A DNA stretch of 43,017 nucleotides from DASYQV01 sp036005125 (GTDB lineage Bacteria; Acidobacteriota; Vicinamibacteria; Vicinamibacterales; UBA2999), in NCBI GenBank assembly GCA_036005125.1, contig DASYQV010000032.1:1-43017 (forward strand), read 5' to 3'. A program made the position numbers and the translations under genes. The notes under the pieces are model-generated. The model made no database searches. It had not been told where the DNA came from and saw only the letters and a list, made by a program, of their open reading frames with translations. Positions 33,247 through 41,651 of this stretch are shown here, in pieces (position 1 is the stretch's first letter; each line of letters opens with the position of its first letter).

Positions 33247-34944
33247 CTAAATCTCCATCAGAACCGGCAACACCAGCGGACGACGGCCTGAGCGCTTCTT
33301 GAAGAACCGCCGCAGCTCGACGCGGACCCGCTCCGTCATCAGCCCGTGATCGGTGCGCTCTTCCACCATCGTGGCCTCGAACAGTCTCTCGATCACGCCG
33401 GCGGCCTCCTGCAGCAGGATTTCCCCCTGGCCTGCCTCGACAACGTAGCCCCGCGGAATGATCTCGGACGTTCCGACGAGCGACCCGGTCTGCTTGTTGA
33501 TGGCGATGACGGCCACGACCAGGCCGTCAGCGGCCAGATGCCGCCGGTCGCGCAGCACCTCGTCACCCACCTCGCCGACACGGGTCACGTCGATCAGCAC
33601 CCGACCCGCCGGTGCCTTCCCTTCGACGCGTCCGCCCGCGGCGTCGAAGCGGATGATATCGCCATCTTCCGCGAGAAGCACTTCGACGCGATGCGGGGCG
33701 GCCGCCGTGACCCGCTTCGCGACCCGCGCGTGCTGCGCGAGCTGCCGGTACTCGCCGTGGATTGGAATGAAGTACCTGGGACGCACGAGTGAGAGCACCA
33801 GCTTCAGCTCCTCCTCGCTCCCGTGCCCCGAGACGTGGACGTGCTTGATCCCGTCGTGGATGACATCGGCCCCGCGGCGCGCGACGTGGTTGATCACGCG
33901 CGCGATTGCCTTTTCGTTGCCCGGAATGGCGCGCGCGGAGAGCACGACCGTGTCGTCGGGGGCGAGCTTCACGTAGCGATGATCGTCGATCGCGATCCGC
34001 GGAAGGGCCGATTGCGGCTCGCCCTGGGATCCGGTCGCGATGCAGAGCACGTCCTGCGAGGGGTAGCTGTCGACGTCGACGTCGCGAATCTGCATCCCCG
34101 TGGGAATCCGCAGAAATCCGAGCCGCTGGGCCGCTTCCGCGTTCTGAATCATGCTGCGGCCGACGAAGGCGACCATGCGATCGAACTGCGCCGCGAGGTC
34201 GACGAGGATCTGCATCCGATAGATGCTCGAGGAGAACGTCGAGACCACGAGCTTGCCTTTGCAGCTCGTGAAGATTTCCTCGAACGCTTCGATCACTTCC
34301 AGCTCGGAGCCGGTGAAGCCCTTGCGCTCGATATTCGTGCTGTCGGCAAAGAGCGCCAGCACGCCGCGGGTGCCGAGCTCCGCGAAGCGATGCAGGTCGA
34401 AGAGCTGACCGTCGATCGGGGTTTGATCGATCTTGAAGTCGCCGGTGTGCACGATCGTCCCGACCGGGGTCTCGATTGCGAGCGCGACGCAATCGGGCAT
34501 GCTGTGGGTCACATGGATGAACTCGATCCTGAACGGTCCAACCGTGATGACCTCGCGCGGCCGGATGGTCTTGAGACGGCCGGCGACGTCGAGCCCGTGC
34601 TCCTCGAGCTTCGGCTGGACGAGCGCCAGCGTGAACGCGGTGCCATAGACGGGCCCGGTGACGAGCGGCAACACGTGCGGCACGCCGCCGATGTGATCTT
34701 CGTGGCCGTGCGTGAGGACGAGCGCCTTGACCTGCCCCCGTTTCTGCTCCAGCCACGAGAGGTCGGGAATGATGAGGTCGACGCCGAGCTGGTCGGGATC
34801 GGGAAACATCACACCAGCGTCGATCACGATGGTCGTGTCGCCCCACGACACGGCCATCGTGTTCATGCCGAATTCGCCGAGGCCGCCCAGCGCGACGATT
34901 TCGAGCGTCCCCGACGACACTGGCGGCGTGTCCGATTGATACAT
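33247..34944 (-). CDS. rnj: Ribonuclease J
   Basis: 565 residues starting MYQSDTPPVSSG. Metallo-beta-lactamase/beta-CASP nuclease: LTHGHEDHIGG (zinc site), HVTHSMPD, HTGDFKID, ADSTNIE, beta-CASP FSSSIYRMQ, GSQGEPQSAL and HVSGHGSEEE. Degrades and matures RNA with 5' exonuclease and endonuclease activity. In-frame codons up to 35055 would add residues with no homology, so ATG 34944 is chosen. Acidobacteriota generally rely on RNase J alongside or instead of RNase E; no RNase E is seen here. Confidence 0.95.
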   Translation of the reverse strand: MYQSDTPPVSSGTLEIVALGGLGEFGMNTMAVSWGDTTIVIDAGVMFPDPDQLGVDLIIPDLSWLEQKRGQVKALVLTHGHEDHIGGVPHVLPLVTGPVYGTAFTLALVQPKLEEHGLDVAGRLKTIRPREVITVGPFRIEFIHVTHSMPDCVALAIETPVGTIVHTGDFKIDQTPIDGQLFDLHRFAELGTRGVLALFADSTNIERKGFTGSELEVIEAFEEIFTSCKGKLVVSTFSSSIYRMQILVDLAAQFDRMVAFVGRSMIQNAEAAQRLGFLRIPTGMQIRDVDVDSYPSQDVLCIATGSQGEPQSALPRIAIDDHRYVKLAPDDTVVLSARAIPGNEKAIARVINHVARRGADVIHDGIKHVHVSGHGSEEELKLVLSLVRPRYFIPIHGEYRQLAQHARVAKRVTAAAPHRVEVLLAEDGDIIRFDAAGGRVEGKAPAGRVLIDVTRVGEVGDEVLRDRRHLAADGLVVAVIAINKQTGSLVGTSEIIPRGYVVEAGQGEILLQEAAGVIERLFEATMVEERTDHGLMTERVRVELRRFFKKRSGRRPLVLPVLMEI

Positions 34945-35113
34945 GCGCGTCCCAGCTACAGCGACCCGCCGCACCTCACGATGCGGGGCTGCGTTCGTGT
35001 TGTCACCGCGAATACCGACCCGGGCGGGTCCGCTCGCGGGTTGGCGCCGAGGCACCGATCAGGCAGCTGGGAACGCCTGAAAGACGGAAAGGATCAACAA
35101 CTTCTGGGGAAAA

Positions 35114-35122
35114 ACTATAGCA
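35114..35122 (-). promoter_or_regulatory. Extended -10 element, possible rnj promoter
   Basis: TGCTATAGT on the minus strand (35122-35114) is an extended -10. No clear -35. It would give a leader of about 165 bases before ATG 34944; I see no other structure in that leader. Confidence 0.35.
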
Positions 35123-35150
35123 CAGCTGATCGAATGCACGTTCGACCGCA

Positions 35151-35301
35151 CGTAGGCCGCATCTTTAGATGCGCCGCAGCGATTGTGCCACCCGCGCCGG
35201 GTCTAAAGCCCCGGCCTACGTACGGCTTTTCGTAGGCCGCATCTTTAGATGCGGCGCAGTGAATGTACGCGGGTCTTTAATTAAAGACCCGGCCTACGCA
35301 C
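35151..35301. repeat. Tandem pair of REP/REPIN-like elements
   Basis: Two consecutive units, 35151-35220 and 35231-35301. Each opens with CGTAGGCCGCATCTTTAGAT and closes with a GGGTCT-type hairpin ending GGCCTACG. The last hairpin reads GGGTCTTTAATTAAAGACCC. The outermost CGTAGG supplies the rsmA stop codon (TAG, 35296-35294 on the minus strand). With the rnj leader this accounts for the 349-base gap; no gene seen. Confidence 0.88.
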
Positions 35302-36082
35302 GCCTGAGAGCAACCGCCAAGCGCGCCAGCTCCTCCACCGACAGGGTCTCGGGACGTCGGCCTCCGTCGATGCCACTCTGTTGGAGCACCTGCGCGGCTG
35401 ATCGGTCGAACGAGTCGGCGACAGGCTTCAAGGCGTTGCCGAGGGTCTTTCGACGCTGGAGGAACACGCCTCGCACAACGCGCTCGAATACAGCCGGGTC
35501 CCCGACATCGACCGTCGACGGGCGGAACCGCAGCCGGACGACGGCGGAGGTCACCTTTGGCGGCGGACGGAAAGCGCCCGGCGGCAACGTCAGCAGGCGC
35601 CCGACATCCGCGTGAAGCGCCGCGTGGATTGCCAGCGTGCCATGCTCGCGGCTGCCGGGACTCGCGACCAGCCGGTCGGCCACCTCGCGCTGCAGCATCA
35701 GCGTCGCGTCACTGAAACGGCGCCCCTCGTCGTGCGCGGCAAGCAGTCTGAACAGGATAGGCGACGACACGTTGTAGGGAAGGTTCGCTATCACGCGCAC
35801 CGGCAGGCGTTCGCTCGCGAGCAGCGCGTCGAGGTCCACATCGAGAAAGTCCGATGCGACGACCTGGACGTGAGGCGGGACCCTGGCTTGGAGTGCTGCG
35901 GCGAGATCGCGATCGATCTCGACGCCAATGAGGCGGCCGACGAGCGGCGCCAGCGCCGTGGTCAGGGCGCCGCGGCCGGGACCAATTTCAAGGAAAGTGT
36001 CATCGGGGGACGGCTGGACTGCGCGAATGAGCTTGTCGACCCAGACCTGTTCCAGGAAATGTTGACCGAAGCGTTTTCGCAC
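35294..36082 (-). CDS. rsmA: 16S rRNA (adenine-N6,N6) dimethyltransferase
   Basis: 262 residues from GTG 36082 (VRKRFGQHFLEQ). SAM-binding FLEIGPGRGALTTAL, acidic VEIDRDL, DFLDVD and the catalytic NLPYNVSSPIL are all present. Dimethylates two adjacent adenines in helix 45 of 16S rRNA. The frame is open to a TTG at 36178, which would add a basic tail of 32 residues overlapping the upstream gene; GTG 36082 gives the normal family length and has GGGG 9 bases ahead. Confidence 0.95.
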   Translation of the reverse strand: MRKRFGQHFLEQVWVDKLIRAVQPSPDDTFLEIGPGRGALTTALAPLVGRLIGVEIDRDLAAALQARVPPHVQVVASDFLDVDLDALLASERLPVRVIANLPYNVSSPILFRLLAAHDEGRRFSDATLMLQREVADRLVASPGSREHGTLAIHAALHADVGRLLTLPPGAFRPPPKVTSAVVRLRFRPSTVDVGDPAVFERVVRGVFLQRRKTLGNALKPVADSFDRSAAQVLQQSGIDGGRRPETLSVEELARLAVALRRA

Positions 36083-36113
36083 CGGCAGGCGCCCCGGGCG
36101 CGCCGACCGCTCC

Positions 36114-36524
36114 TCACGCTTCGTCGTCGTCCTCGTCGAACGCCTCGGAGCGCCAGTAGCGCTCTTCGATTTCCTCAATCTCTTCCTCGCTGAGCCCGAA
36201 GTAATGCCCGACCTCGTGAATCAGCGTCTCGCCGATCACGGCGCGCATCTCGTCCTCGTCGTCGCAGTCCTCCTCGATCGGTCGTTGATAAATCGTGATG
36301 CGGTCGGGAAGCGTGTTGCCCCAGCCCCACGTCCGTTCGGTCAGGGGCGTGCCCTGATAGAGCCCGTAGAGCGAGTCGGGCGGCTCGATCTCCATCTCCG
36401 CGAGGAGCTCCGGGCTCGGCTCCTCCTCGACGACGAGCGCGAGGTTTTTTATCTCGCGCCGAAAGCGCGCCGGGATGAGCCTGACTGCCTCAGCGACGAG
36501 TCGTGTGAACGCGGCGCGATCCAT
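36114..36524 (-). CDS. Zincin-like metallopeptidase family protein
   Basis: 136 residues. Zinc motif H103-E104-V-G-H107-Y-F-G-L-S-E (LIHEVGHYFGLSEEE) with ITIYQRPIEE ahead is typical of the small bacterial zincin (metallopeptidase family with minimal HExxH fold, PF06262). Acidic tail. Substrate unknown. The start lies 35 bases inside nth, so expression is linked to that gene. Confidence 0.88.
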   Translation of the reverse strand: MDRAAFTRLVAEAVRLIPARFRREIKNLALVVEEEPSPELLAEMEIEPPDSLYGLYQGTPLTERTWGWGNTLPDRITIYQRPIEEDCDDEDEMRAVIGETLIHEVGHYFGLSEEEIEEIEERYWRSEAFDEDDDEA

Positions 36525-37254
36525 GCTTGCGTGCGCGGGCCTTGTCGCGGGTCTGCGCGCTGGGCGTCGTTCTACGGGTCCGTGCGCTGGCTGTCTTTCC
36601 GCGGGTCGGCAGACCCGCGACGACGCTCAGCGAGAGGTAGTAATCGCAGTCCTTGCGGACCGAGCACCGATCGCACAGCGGCTTCGGTCTGCAAATGCGC
36701 CGGCCGTGGAGGATCTGGACGTCGGAGGCGAGCGTCCACATCTCCTTCGGCAGAAGCGCGCAGAGCTGCGCCTCGACTTTCTCCGGGTCCTCGCTCTCCG
36801 CAATGCCAATGCGATTCGAGACGCGGAGCACGTGGCGATCGACCGGCAGGCCCGGCACGCCGAGCGCGTGGCCGAGTACGACATTAGCGGTCTTGCGGCC
36901 GACGCCGGGAAGCGTCGTGAGCGTTGCCATGTCGGCCGGTACCTCGCCGCCATATTCGGCGACGAGCCTCTGCGCCATCGCGACCAGCGCGCGGGATTTC
37001 TGACGGAAGAACCCGGTCGAGACGATCACCGGCTCGAGCTCTTCGGGGGTTGCGTTCGCGAGCGCATGCGCGTCCGGATAGCGCGTGAAGAGCGCCGGCG
37101 TCACCATGTTCACGCGGACGTCGGTTGACTGCGCCGACAGGATGGTCGCGACGAGCAGTTCGAACGCGTTCCGATAGTGGAGCTCGGTATCGGCGTTCGG
37201 ATGCTGCCGGGCGAGCGTCTCGATGATCTTGCGGGTCTTCGCGGCGGATTTCAT
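36490..37254 (-). CDS. nth: Endonuclease III
   Basis: 254 residues. HhH-GPD glycosylase: LLVATILSAQSTDVRVN, helix-hairpin-helix LPGVGRKTANVVLG with the catalytic Lys, Asp in PVDRHVLRVSNR, and the [4Fe-4S] cysteines C-x6-C-x2-C-x5-C (CRPKPLCDRCSVRKDC). Excises oxidised pyrimidines and nicks the abasic site. About 35 extra C-terminal residues, Thr/Arg-rich, overlap the zincin gene and look non-conserved. Confidence 0.96.
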   Translation of the reverse strand: MKSAAKTRKIIETLARQHPNADTELHYRNAFELLVATILSAQSTDVRVNMVTPALFTRYPDAHALANATPEELEPVIVSTGFFRQKSRALVAMAQRLVAEYGGEVPADMATLTTLPGVGRKTANVVLGHALGVPGLPVDRHVLRVSNRIGIAESEDPEKVEAQLCALLPKEMWTLASDVQILHGRRICRPKPLCDRCSVRKDCDYYLSLSVVAGLPTRGKTASARTRRTTPSAQTRDKARARKHGSRRVHTTRR

Positions 37255-37257
37255 CTC

Positions 37258-37344
37258 TTGGCTTAGGGCTTAAGGCTTAGGGCGGCTTAAGGCTTAAGCC
37301 AGGAGTCCTGAGCCCCCTAAGCCCTGAGCCTTGAGCCTTAAGCC
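37258..37344. repeat. Word-palindrome, GGCTTAA type
   Basis: Left arm words GGCTTAGGGCTTAAGG, right arm AGCCTTGAGCCTTAAGCC. Outer about 20 bases on each side match with few changes (TGGCTTA.GGCT.AAGGCT.AG). Fills the 97-base gap between nth and the DUF3467 gene. Confidence 0.78.
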
Positions 37345-37351
37345 AGCGTGA

Positions 37352-37690
37352 TCAGTGCACCGGGCCCGGTCCCTGCTTCGTCCAGCCGACGTTCGAGTAC
37401 GACTCGGAGAAGACGCGCAGGTGTTCCTGGAGCGCGGCAATGAGGTTCGGCATGAACTGCACGGGCACCACGACGCGCGCGCGAACCGGCGCGCGGACGA
37501 CATGGTCGGCTTCGGCTTCGCGCAGCTCCTTTTCCGAGAGCGGCATCACTTCGCAGAAGGTGAGCGTGAAGTCGAACGGCGTGTGCGCGATCGAACAAAA
37601 GTTCGCGTACGTGCGCGGCTCGCCTGGCTGGTCGTCGGGGATGATGGTGAAGTTGATCTGCTTGCGCTCGGACGAATTCTGATCGGACAT
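37352..37690 (-). CDS. DUF3467 family protein
   Basis: 112 residues from MSDQNSSERKQINF. YANFCSIAHTPFDFTLTFCE in the middle and VVPVQFMPNLIAALQEHLRV at the end are the conserved blocks of this small family. Function unknown; its position between lexA and nth is not informative by itself. In-frame ATG 37759 would begin inside a REP fragment. Confidence 0.82.
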   Translation of the reverse strand: MSDQNSSERKQINFTIIPDDQPGEPRTYANFCSIAHTPFDFTLTFCEVMPLSEKELREAEADHVVRAPVRARVVVPVQFMPNLIAALQEHLRVFSESYSNVGWTKQGPGPVH

Positions 37691-37745
37691 GACCCAGCAA
37701 GCATAGCCGAGGACGTGTCCGGCCGCACTGACTCTCCGAGGCCTT

Positions 37746-37776
37746 GCGCCGCATCTCAAGATGCGGCCTACGTACG
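37746..37776. repeat. Single REP-like half element
   Basis: GCGCCGCATCTCAAGATGCG followed by GCCTACGTACG: one hairpin of the CGTAGGCC family with a CAAG loop variant, between lexA and the DUF3467 gene. Confidence 0.75.
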
Positions 37777-37789
37777 CCAGCCCCCGAGC

Positions 37790-38395
37790 TCAATACTTCC
37801 GCATCACCCCCACGACCACGCCCTGAATCTGCACCTGATCCGCGTCCACCATCAGCGGCTGCATGGCCGGATTGGCCGGCTGCAAGCGGACCTTGCCGTT
37901 CTCGCGATAGAACTTCTTGAGCGTGACATCGAGCCCGCCCACCAGGGCGATCACCATCTCACCGTTGTCGACCGACTTCCGATCTTCGACGATGACGAAG
38001 TCGCCATCGCGAATCTGCTCGTCGATCATCGAGTCGCCCTTGACGCGCAGCACGTAGCTGTCACGCTTGCCGGCCAGCCCCTCGGGCACCGCGATCGTTT
38101 CGTTCGACGCGATCGCCTCGATGGGCGCGCCTGCTGCCACGAACCCGAGCAGCGGCAGCTCCACCGCGCGACCGCCTACGCGCGTGGGAACGAGCTCGAC
38201 CGATCGGCTGCGGTTCCACGCACGCCGGATGAACCCCTTTTCCTGCAGGTTGGTCAGGTGCTTGTGAACGGTGGCCAGCGAGGAAAGGTTGAAGCGCCTT
38301 CCGATTTCTTCGAGGCTTGGCGCGTAGCCATGCTGCTGGATGAACTCGTTCAGGTAATCCAGAATCTCGCGCTGCCGTTTCGTGAGCGGAAGCAT
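37790..38395 (-). CDS. lexA: LexA repressor
   Basis: 201 residues. Winged helix-turn-helix at about 1-65 (LTKRQREILDYLNEFIQQHG, SLEEIGRRFNLSSLATVHKH). Self-cleavage bond Ala88-Gly89 (FVAAGAP), catalytic Ser122 (VKGDSMID) and Lys160 (DVTLKKFY). Represses SOS genes until RecA-stimulated autocleavage. AAGGAGG lies 5 bases before the ATG, a strong ribosome-binding site. nth downstream is a repair gene that might share control. I could not recognise a palindromic LexA box in the promoter. Confidence 0.97.
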   Translation of the reverse strand: MLPLTKRQREILDYLNEFIQQHGYAPSLEEIGRRFNLSSLATVHKHLTNLQEKGFIRRAWNRSRSVELVPTRVGGRAVELPLLGFVAAGAPIEAIASNETIAVPEGLAGKRDSYVLRVKGDSMIDEQIRDGDFVIVEDRKSVDNGEMVIALVGGLDVTLKKFYRENGKVRLQPANPAMQPLMVDADQVQIQGVVVGVMRKY

Positions 38396-38421
38396 GGCGC
38401 CCTCCTTGTCGAGGTGGCGAA

Positions 38422-38450
38422 ACTATACGCGAATGGAAGGCGAAAATCAA
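38422..38450 (-). promoter_or_regulatory. lexA promoter
   Basis: On the minus strand TTGATT (38450-38445), 17-base spacer, TATAGT (38427-38422). Start predicted near 38415, about 20 bases ahead of the ATG. One of the best sigma-70-like promoters in the window. Confidence 0.7.
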
Positions 38451-38483
38451 GGACTCTTCGTGGACCCGTGCGCGCCCCCCGGT

Positions 38484-38491
38484 GCTACACT
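38484..38491 (+). promoter_or_regulatory. Possible -10 element for the secreted hypothetical protein
   Basis: GCTACACT preceded by GGT forms TGCTACACT-type extended -10, 29 bases before ATG 38520 and divergent from lexA. No clear -35. Confidence 0.35.
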
Positions 38492-38519
38492 CGAAGGGCC
38501 AGCTCCGGGGACACACACT

Positions 38520-39260
38520 ATGCCCGCAAGGTTCCATTGGACCGCCATGCGGTTTCTTACCGGGATTTCGTACTCGTCGCGCAACCGCATAGCGGTCCTA
38601 GGCGCGCGAAGCGCGCCAAAACAATACTGTCGGACCAGTCAAGGGTTCTGCCGAGATATCAAGGGCGGAGCCCTTGACTGGTTCGTTCGAGCCGCAGTGT
38701 GCACGCTCGTGGTGGCTACCGCCGCTGCCGCGGGCCTCTCACGACAGGAGGCCGACGCCTTCCGCGACAAGATTCTGCTCATCGCCAAGCAGGGCGAGGA
38801 CGAGCCGCGTGCGCCGCGCCGGACGCGCGTCACCGAGGGCGAGCTCAACTCGTGGCTCGCGTATCACGGAAAGCCGCTCACACCTCCCGGCATCGGGGAT
38901 CCGACCATCACAATCCTCGGACAAGGCAAGGTAGCCGGCCGTGCGGTCGTCGATCTCGACGCGATCGCCAAGAAGAAAGCCACCGGCAGCACGCTCGATC
39001 CCTGGAGCTTCATCGGAGGCAAAGTGCCGGTCAGCGTCAGCGGTGTCCTCCACACCAAGGACGGTCTCGCCCGGTTCGAGCTCGAGTCGGCGGACGTCTC
39101 GGGCGTCCCGGTGCCCAAGACGCTGCTCCAGGAGCTCCTGAGCTACTACTCGCGCACCCCCGATCATCCGCAGGGCGTCAGGCTCGACGACACGTTCGCG
39201 CTGCCGGCGAACATCAAAGGCATCGAGGTCGGACAGGGGCAGGCCGTCGTGGTTCAGTAG
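38520..39260 (+). CDS. Secreted hypothetical protein with a repeat-derived N-terminal insertion
   Basis: 246 residues from ATG 38520. Residues 1-5 (MPARF) and residues 56 onward (VRAAVCTLVVATAAAAG) would join into a classic signal peptide. Between them, about 50 residues are encoded by two palindromic repeats (family D and F). The mature part (SRQEADAFRDKILLIAKQGE ... TRVTEGELNSWLAYH ... NIKGIEVGQGQAVVVQ) is soluble and likely periplasmic; I do not recognise the family. The frame upstream to 38382 crosses the promoter and is ignored. GTG 38699 is an alternative start if the insertion abolished use of the ATG. The stop codon opens another palindrome. Confidence 0.65.
   Translation: MPARFHWTAMRFLTGISYSSRNRIAVLGARSAPKQYCRTSQGFCRDIKGGALDWFVRAAVCTLVVATAAAAGLSRQEADAFRDKILLIAKQGEDEPRAPRRTRVTEGELNSWLAYHGKPLTPPGIGDPTITILGQGKVAGRAVVDLDAIAKKKATGSTLDPWSFIGGKVPVSVSGVLHTKDGLARFELESADVSGVPVPKTLLQELLSYYSRTPDHPQGVRLDDTFALPANIKGIEVGQGQAVVVQ
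38530..38684. mobile_element. Composite palindromic insertion (families D and F) flanked by GGTTC
   Basis: 38547-38632 aligns with 7741-7823. 38633-38684 is a 12-bp perfect inverted repeat (38634-38645 with 38671-38682) that aligns with 18576-18627 on the opposite strand. GGTTC occurs at 38530-38534 and again at 38680-38684, exactly 150 bases apart, so removal of one copy plus insert restores the frame. Non-autonomous; no transposase nearby. Confidence 0.6.
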
Positions 39261-39332
39261 ACATCTCCGAGGCGCAGATCGTCACGAATGAAGCAAGTTT
39301 TTCGGGCGCGGGCTCGCCTTCGGAGATGTCTA
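39258..39332. repeat. Long hairpin starting in a stop codon
   Basis: TAGACATCTCCGAGGCG (39258-39274) pairs with 39315-39332 with one extra base. The first three bases are the stop of the secreted hypothetical gene. The rest of the gap to recG is GC-rich with small GCGCGG/CCGCGC hairpins at about 39336-39405. Confidence 0.75.
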
Positions 39333-39469
39333 GGCCCCGCGAAGCGCGGCAAGGCCAACAAAGGCGACAGGCGGGGTCCCCGCCGCGCGGCTTTTGCGCG
39401 GTGGGGTGCGAGTGAAGCGGAGCCTGCCGTCGAACGATTCTCGGCGGTTTGAGGCGGAGCTTCGCTGCC

Positions 39470-41572
39470 GTGCACGGTGACCCTCTCAGCACCCCTCTGC
39501 AATTTCTCAAAGGTGTAGGTCCGCGAAAGGCCGCGGACCTCAAACGCGCAAGCCTCGTCACTGTCGAAGACCTGCTCTACCGGCTGCCGTTCCGTTACGA
39601 GGACCGCAGCCGCATGCAGCCGATCGCCTCGCTGCGGCCGGGCACGAAGGCGGCGATCCTCGGCACGATCAGAAGTGCGAACCTGACGGTGACGCGCCGG
39701 CGCGGCTTCAAGATCTTTCACGCGATCGTCAACGATGGCGGCGGCGCGATCCGCTGCACCTGGATGAACCAGGCGTTCCTCGCCGACATTCTCAAGCCCC
39801 ATCTGCCGGTCGTGATTTTCGGGGACGTGAAGCTCGATTCGTCCGGGCTGCATTTCATGAACCCCGAGTACGAGCTGGTCAGCGCCGAACCTGGTAGCGA
39901 GGAGTTCGGCGCGGTCCACACCGCGCGTATCGTCCCGTTCTACGAGAAGACCGGGACGGTGACACCAAACATGCAGCGCAGGCTAGTGCGCCTGGCGCTC
40001 GATCAGCTTCCGCCAACGGTGCCCGACGTGCTGCCCGCCGAGTTGCGCCAGCGCCTGCACCTCGTGCCGCGCCGGGTCGCGATGGAGGAAGCGCATTTCC
40101 CGCCCAACGAGTCGGACCTCGCGGAGCTGAACGCATTTCGCACGAAGGCGCAGCGCCGGCTGATCTTCGAAGAGTTCTTTCTCTTTCAACTCGGGTATGC
40201 GTGGCGGCGCCATGCGGCGAGCGCCGAGCTGAAGCCGTCTGTGCCGAAGGTCGACGATCGAATCCGCCAGTCGGCGGCACAGGTCCTGCCGTTCAAGCTG
40301 ACGCCGGGGCAGCGTCAGGCGGTCAAGGAGATCGTCGACGACATGCTGCGGCCGGCGCCCATGAACCGGCTGCTGCAGGGCGACGTCGGCGCCGGCAAGA
40401 CGATCGTCGCGCTCCTTGCCGCCATCGTCGCGATGGAGAACCGCCTCCAGGTCGCGTTCATGGCGCCGACCGAGATTCTCGCCGCGCAGCATTACCGCAA
40501 CATCGCCCGGCTCCTGGCGCCGTCGCGGTTCCGCGTCGATCTGCTGACGGGGAGCACGCCGGGGTTGCAGAAGCACACGCTCCTCGCGCACATCGAGCGC
40601 GGGACGACGAACCTCGTCGTCGGCACGCACGCGCTCGTGCAGGAGAAGGTGGCGTTCCACAAGCTGGGCCTCGTGGTGATCGACGAGCAGCACCGGTTCG
40701 GCGTCGCGCAGCGAGCGGCGCTCCGCGAGAAGGGTCTGCGCCCCGACGTGCTGCTGATGACCGCTACGCCCATCCCGCGCACGCTGGCGCTGACCGACTA
40801 CAGCGAGCTGGACGTATCCAAGATCGCCGATCTGCCACCCGGCCGGACGCCGGTCCGCACATGGGTGAAGCCAGAGTCGCGGCGCGACGACATCTACCAG
40901 GTCATTCGCGATCAGCTCGACGCCGGCCGGCAGGCATATGTCATCTACCCCCTGGTCGAGGGCTCGGAGAAGATCGATCTCAAATCCGCGACCGAGATGG
41001 CCGACCACCTGCAGACCGACATCTTTCCCGCCTACCGCGTGGCGCTCCTGCACGGACGGATGAAGCAGGACGCGAAGGACCGCGTGATGCACGCATTTGC
41101 CGCGGGACAGATTCACATCCTGGTCTCGACGACCGTCGTCGAGGTCGGCGTGGACGTGCCGAACGCGTCGGTGATGGTCGTCGAGCACGCCGAGCGCTTC
41201 GGTCTGTCGCAACTCCATCAGCTCCGCGGGCGCGTGGGGCGCGGTCCATGGGAGTCACATTGCATCCTGCTGTATCAGGCGCCGTGGACCGATGACGCGC
41301 GCGAGCGCCTGAAGGCCATGGCAGACACACACGATGGGTTCGTGATCGCCGAGAAGGATCTCGAGCTCCGCGGCCCGGGCGATTTCTTCGGGACACGCCA
41401 GTCGGGACTGCCAACGCTGCGTACGGGCGACCTCGTGCGCGACCGCGACATCATGGAAGCGGCGCACCGCGAGGCGCGTCGTCTCGTCGACGAGGGCGGT
41501 CTTGCACGCGAGCTGCTGGAATTCGTGCAGACGCGATGGCAGGAGCAGTTCGGGCTGATCGAGGTCGGCTAA
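39470..41572 (+). CDS. recG: ATP-dependent DNA helicase RecG
   Basis: 700 residues from GTG 39470 (GGAG 10 bases ahead); TTG 39449 would add 7. The wedge/OB domain (about 55-150) is followed by a helicase core: LLQGDVGAGKTIVALLA (Walker A), MAPTEILAAQHY, VIDEQHRFGVAQR (DEQH), MTATPIPRTLA, STTVVEVGVDVPNAS and QLRGRVGRG. Remodels stalled forks and Holliday junctions. Near divergent lexA but not clearly SOS-controlled. Confidence 0.96.
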   Translation: MHGDPLSTPLQFLKGVGPRKAADLKRASLVTVEDLLYRLPFRYEDRSRMQPIASLRPGTKAAILGTIRSANLTVTRRRGFKIFHAIVNDGGGAIRCTWMNQAFLADILKPHLPVVIFGDVKLDSSGLHFMNPEYELVSAEPGSEEFGAVHTARIVPFYEKTGTVTPNMQRRLVRLALDQLPPTVPDVLPAELRQRLHLVPRRVAMEEAHFPPNESDLAELNAFRTKAQRRLIFEEFFLFQLGYAWRRHAASAELKPSVPKVDDRIRQSAAQVLPFKLTPGQRQAVKEIVDDMLRPAPMNRLLQGDVGAGKTIVALLAAIVAMENRLQVAFMAPTEILAAQHYRNIARLLAPSRFRVDLLTGSTPGLQKHTLLAHIERGTTNLVVGTHALVQEKVAFHKLGLVVIDEQHRFGVAQRAALREKGLRPDVLLMTATPIPRTLALTDYSELDVSKIADLPPGRTPVRTWVKPESRRDDIYQVIRDQLDAGRQAYVIYPLVEGSEKIDLKSATEMADHLQTDIFPAYRVALLHGRMKQDAKDRVMHAFAAGQIHILVSTTVVEVGVDVPNASVMVVEHAERFGLSQLHQLRGRVGRGPWESHCILLYQAPWTDDARERLKAMADTHDGFVIAEKDLELRGPGDFFGTRQSGLPTLRTGDLVRDRDIMEAAHREARRLVDEGGLARELLEFVQTRWQEQFGLIEVG

Positions 41573-41576
41573 TGTC

Positions 41577-41651
41577 GATTCATGATTCTTGATTCATGAT
41601 TCTTGATTGGGCCGAACGCAATCAAGAATCAAGAATCACGAATCACGAATG
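41577..41651. repeat. Word-palindrome, GATTCTT / AAGAATC type
   Basis: Arms 41577-41609 and 41619-41651 match at 29 of 33 positions, built of GATTCAT/GATTCTT units, with a 9-base loop. Starts 4 bases after the recG stop. Confidence 0.88.

Noticed and set aside
33823..35235. 470-codon plus-strand frame over rnj
   Set aside because: Antisense shadow; ends in REP sequence and has no family signature.
38396..38460. LexA box in the lexA promoter
   Set aside because: No CTGT-N8-ACAG, GAAC-type or other palindrome is convincing; only a direct TTTCGCC repeat is seen, which is not a LexA site pattern I recognise.
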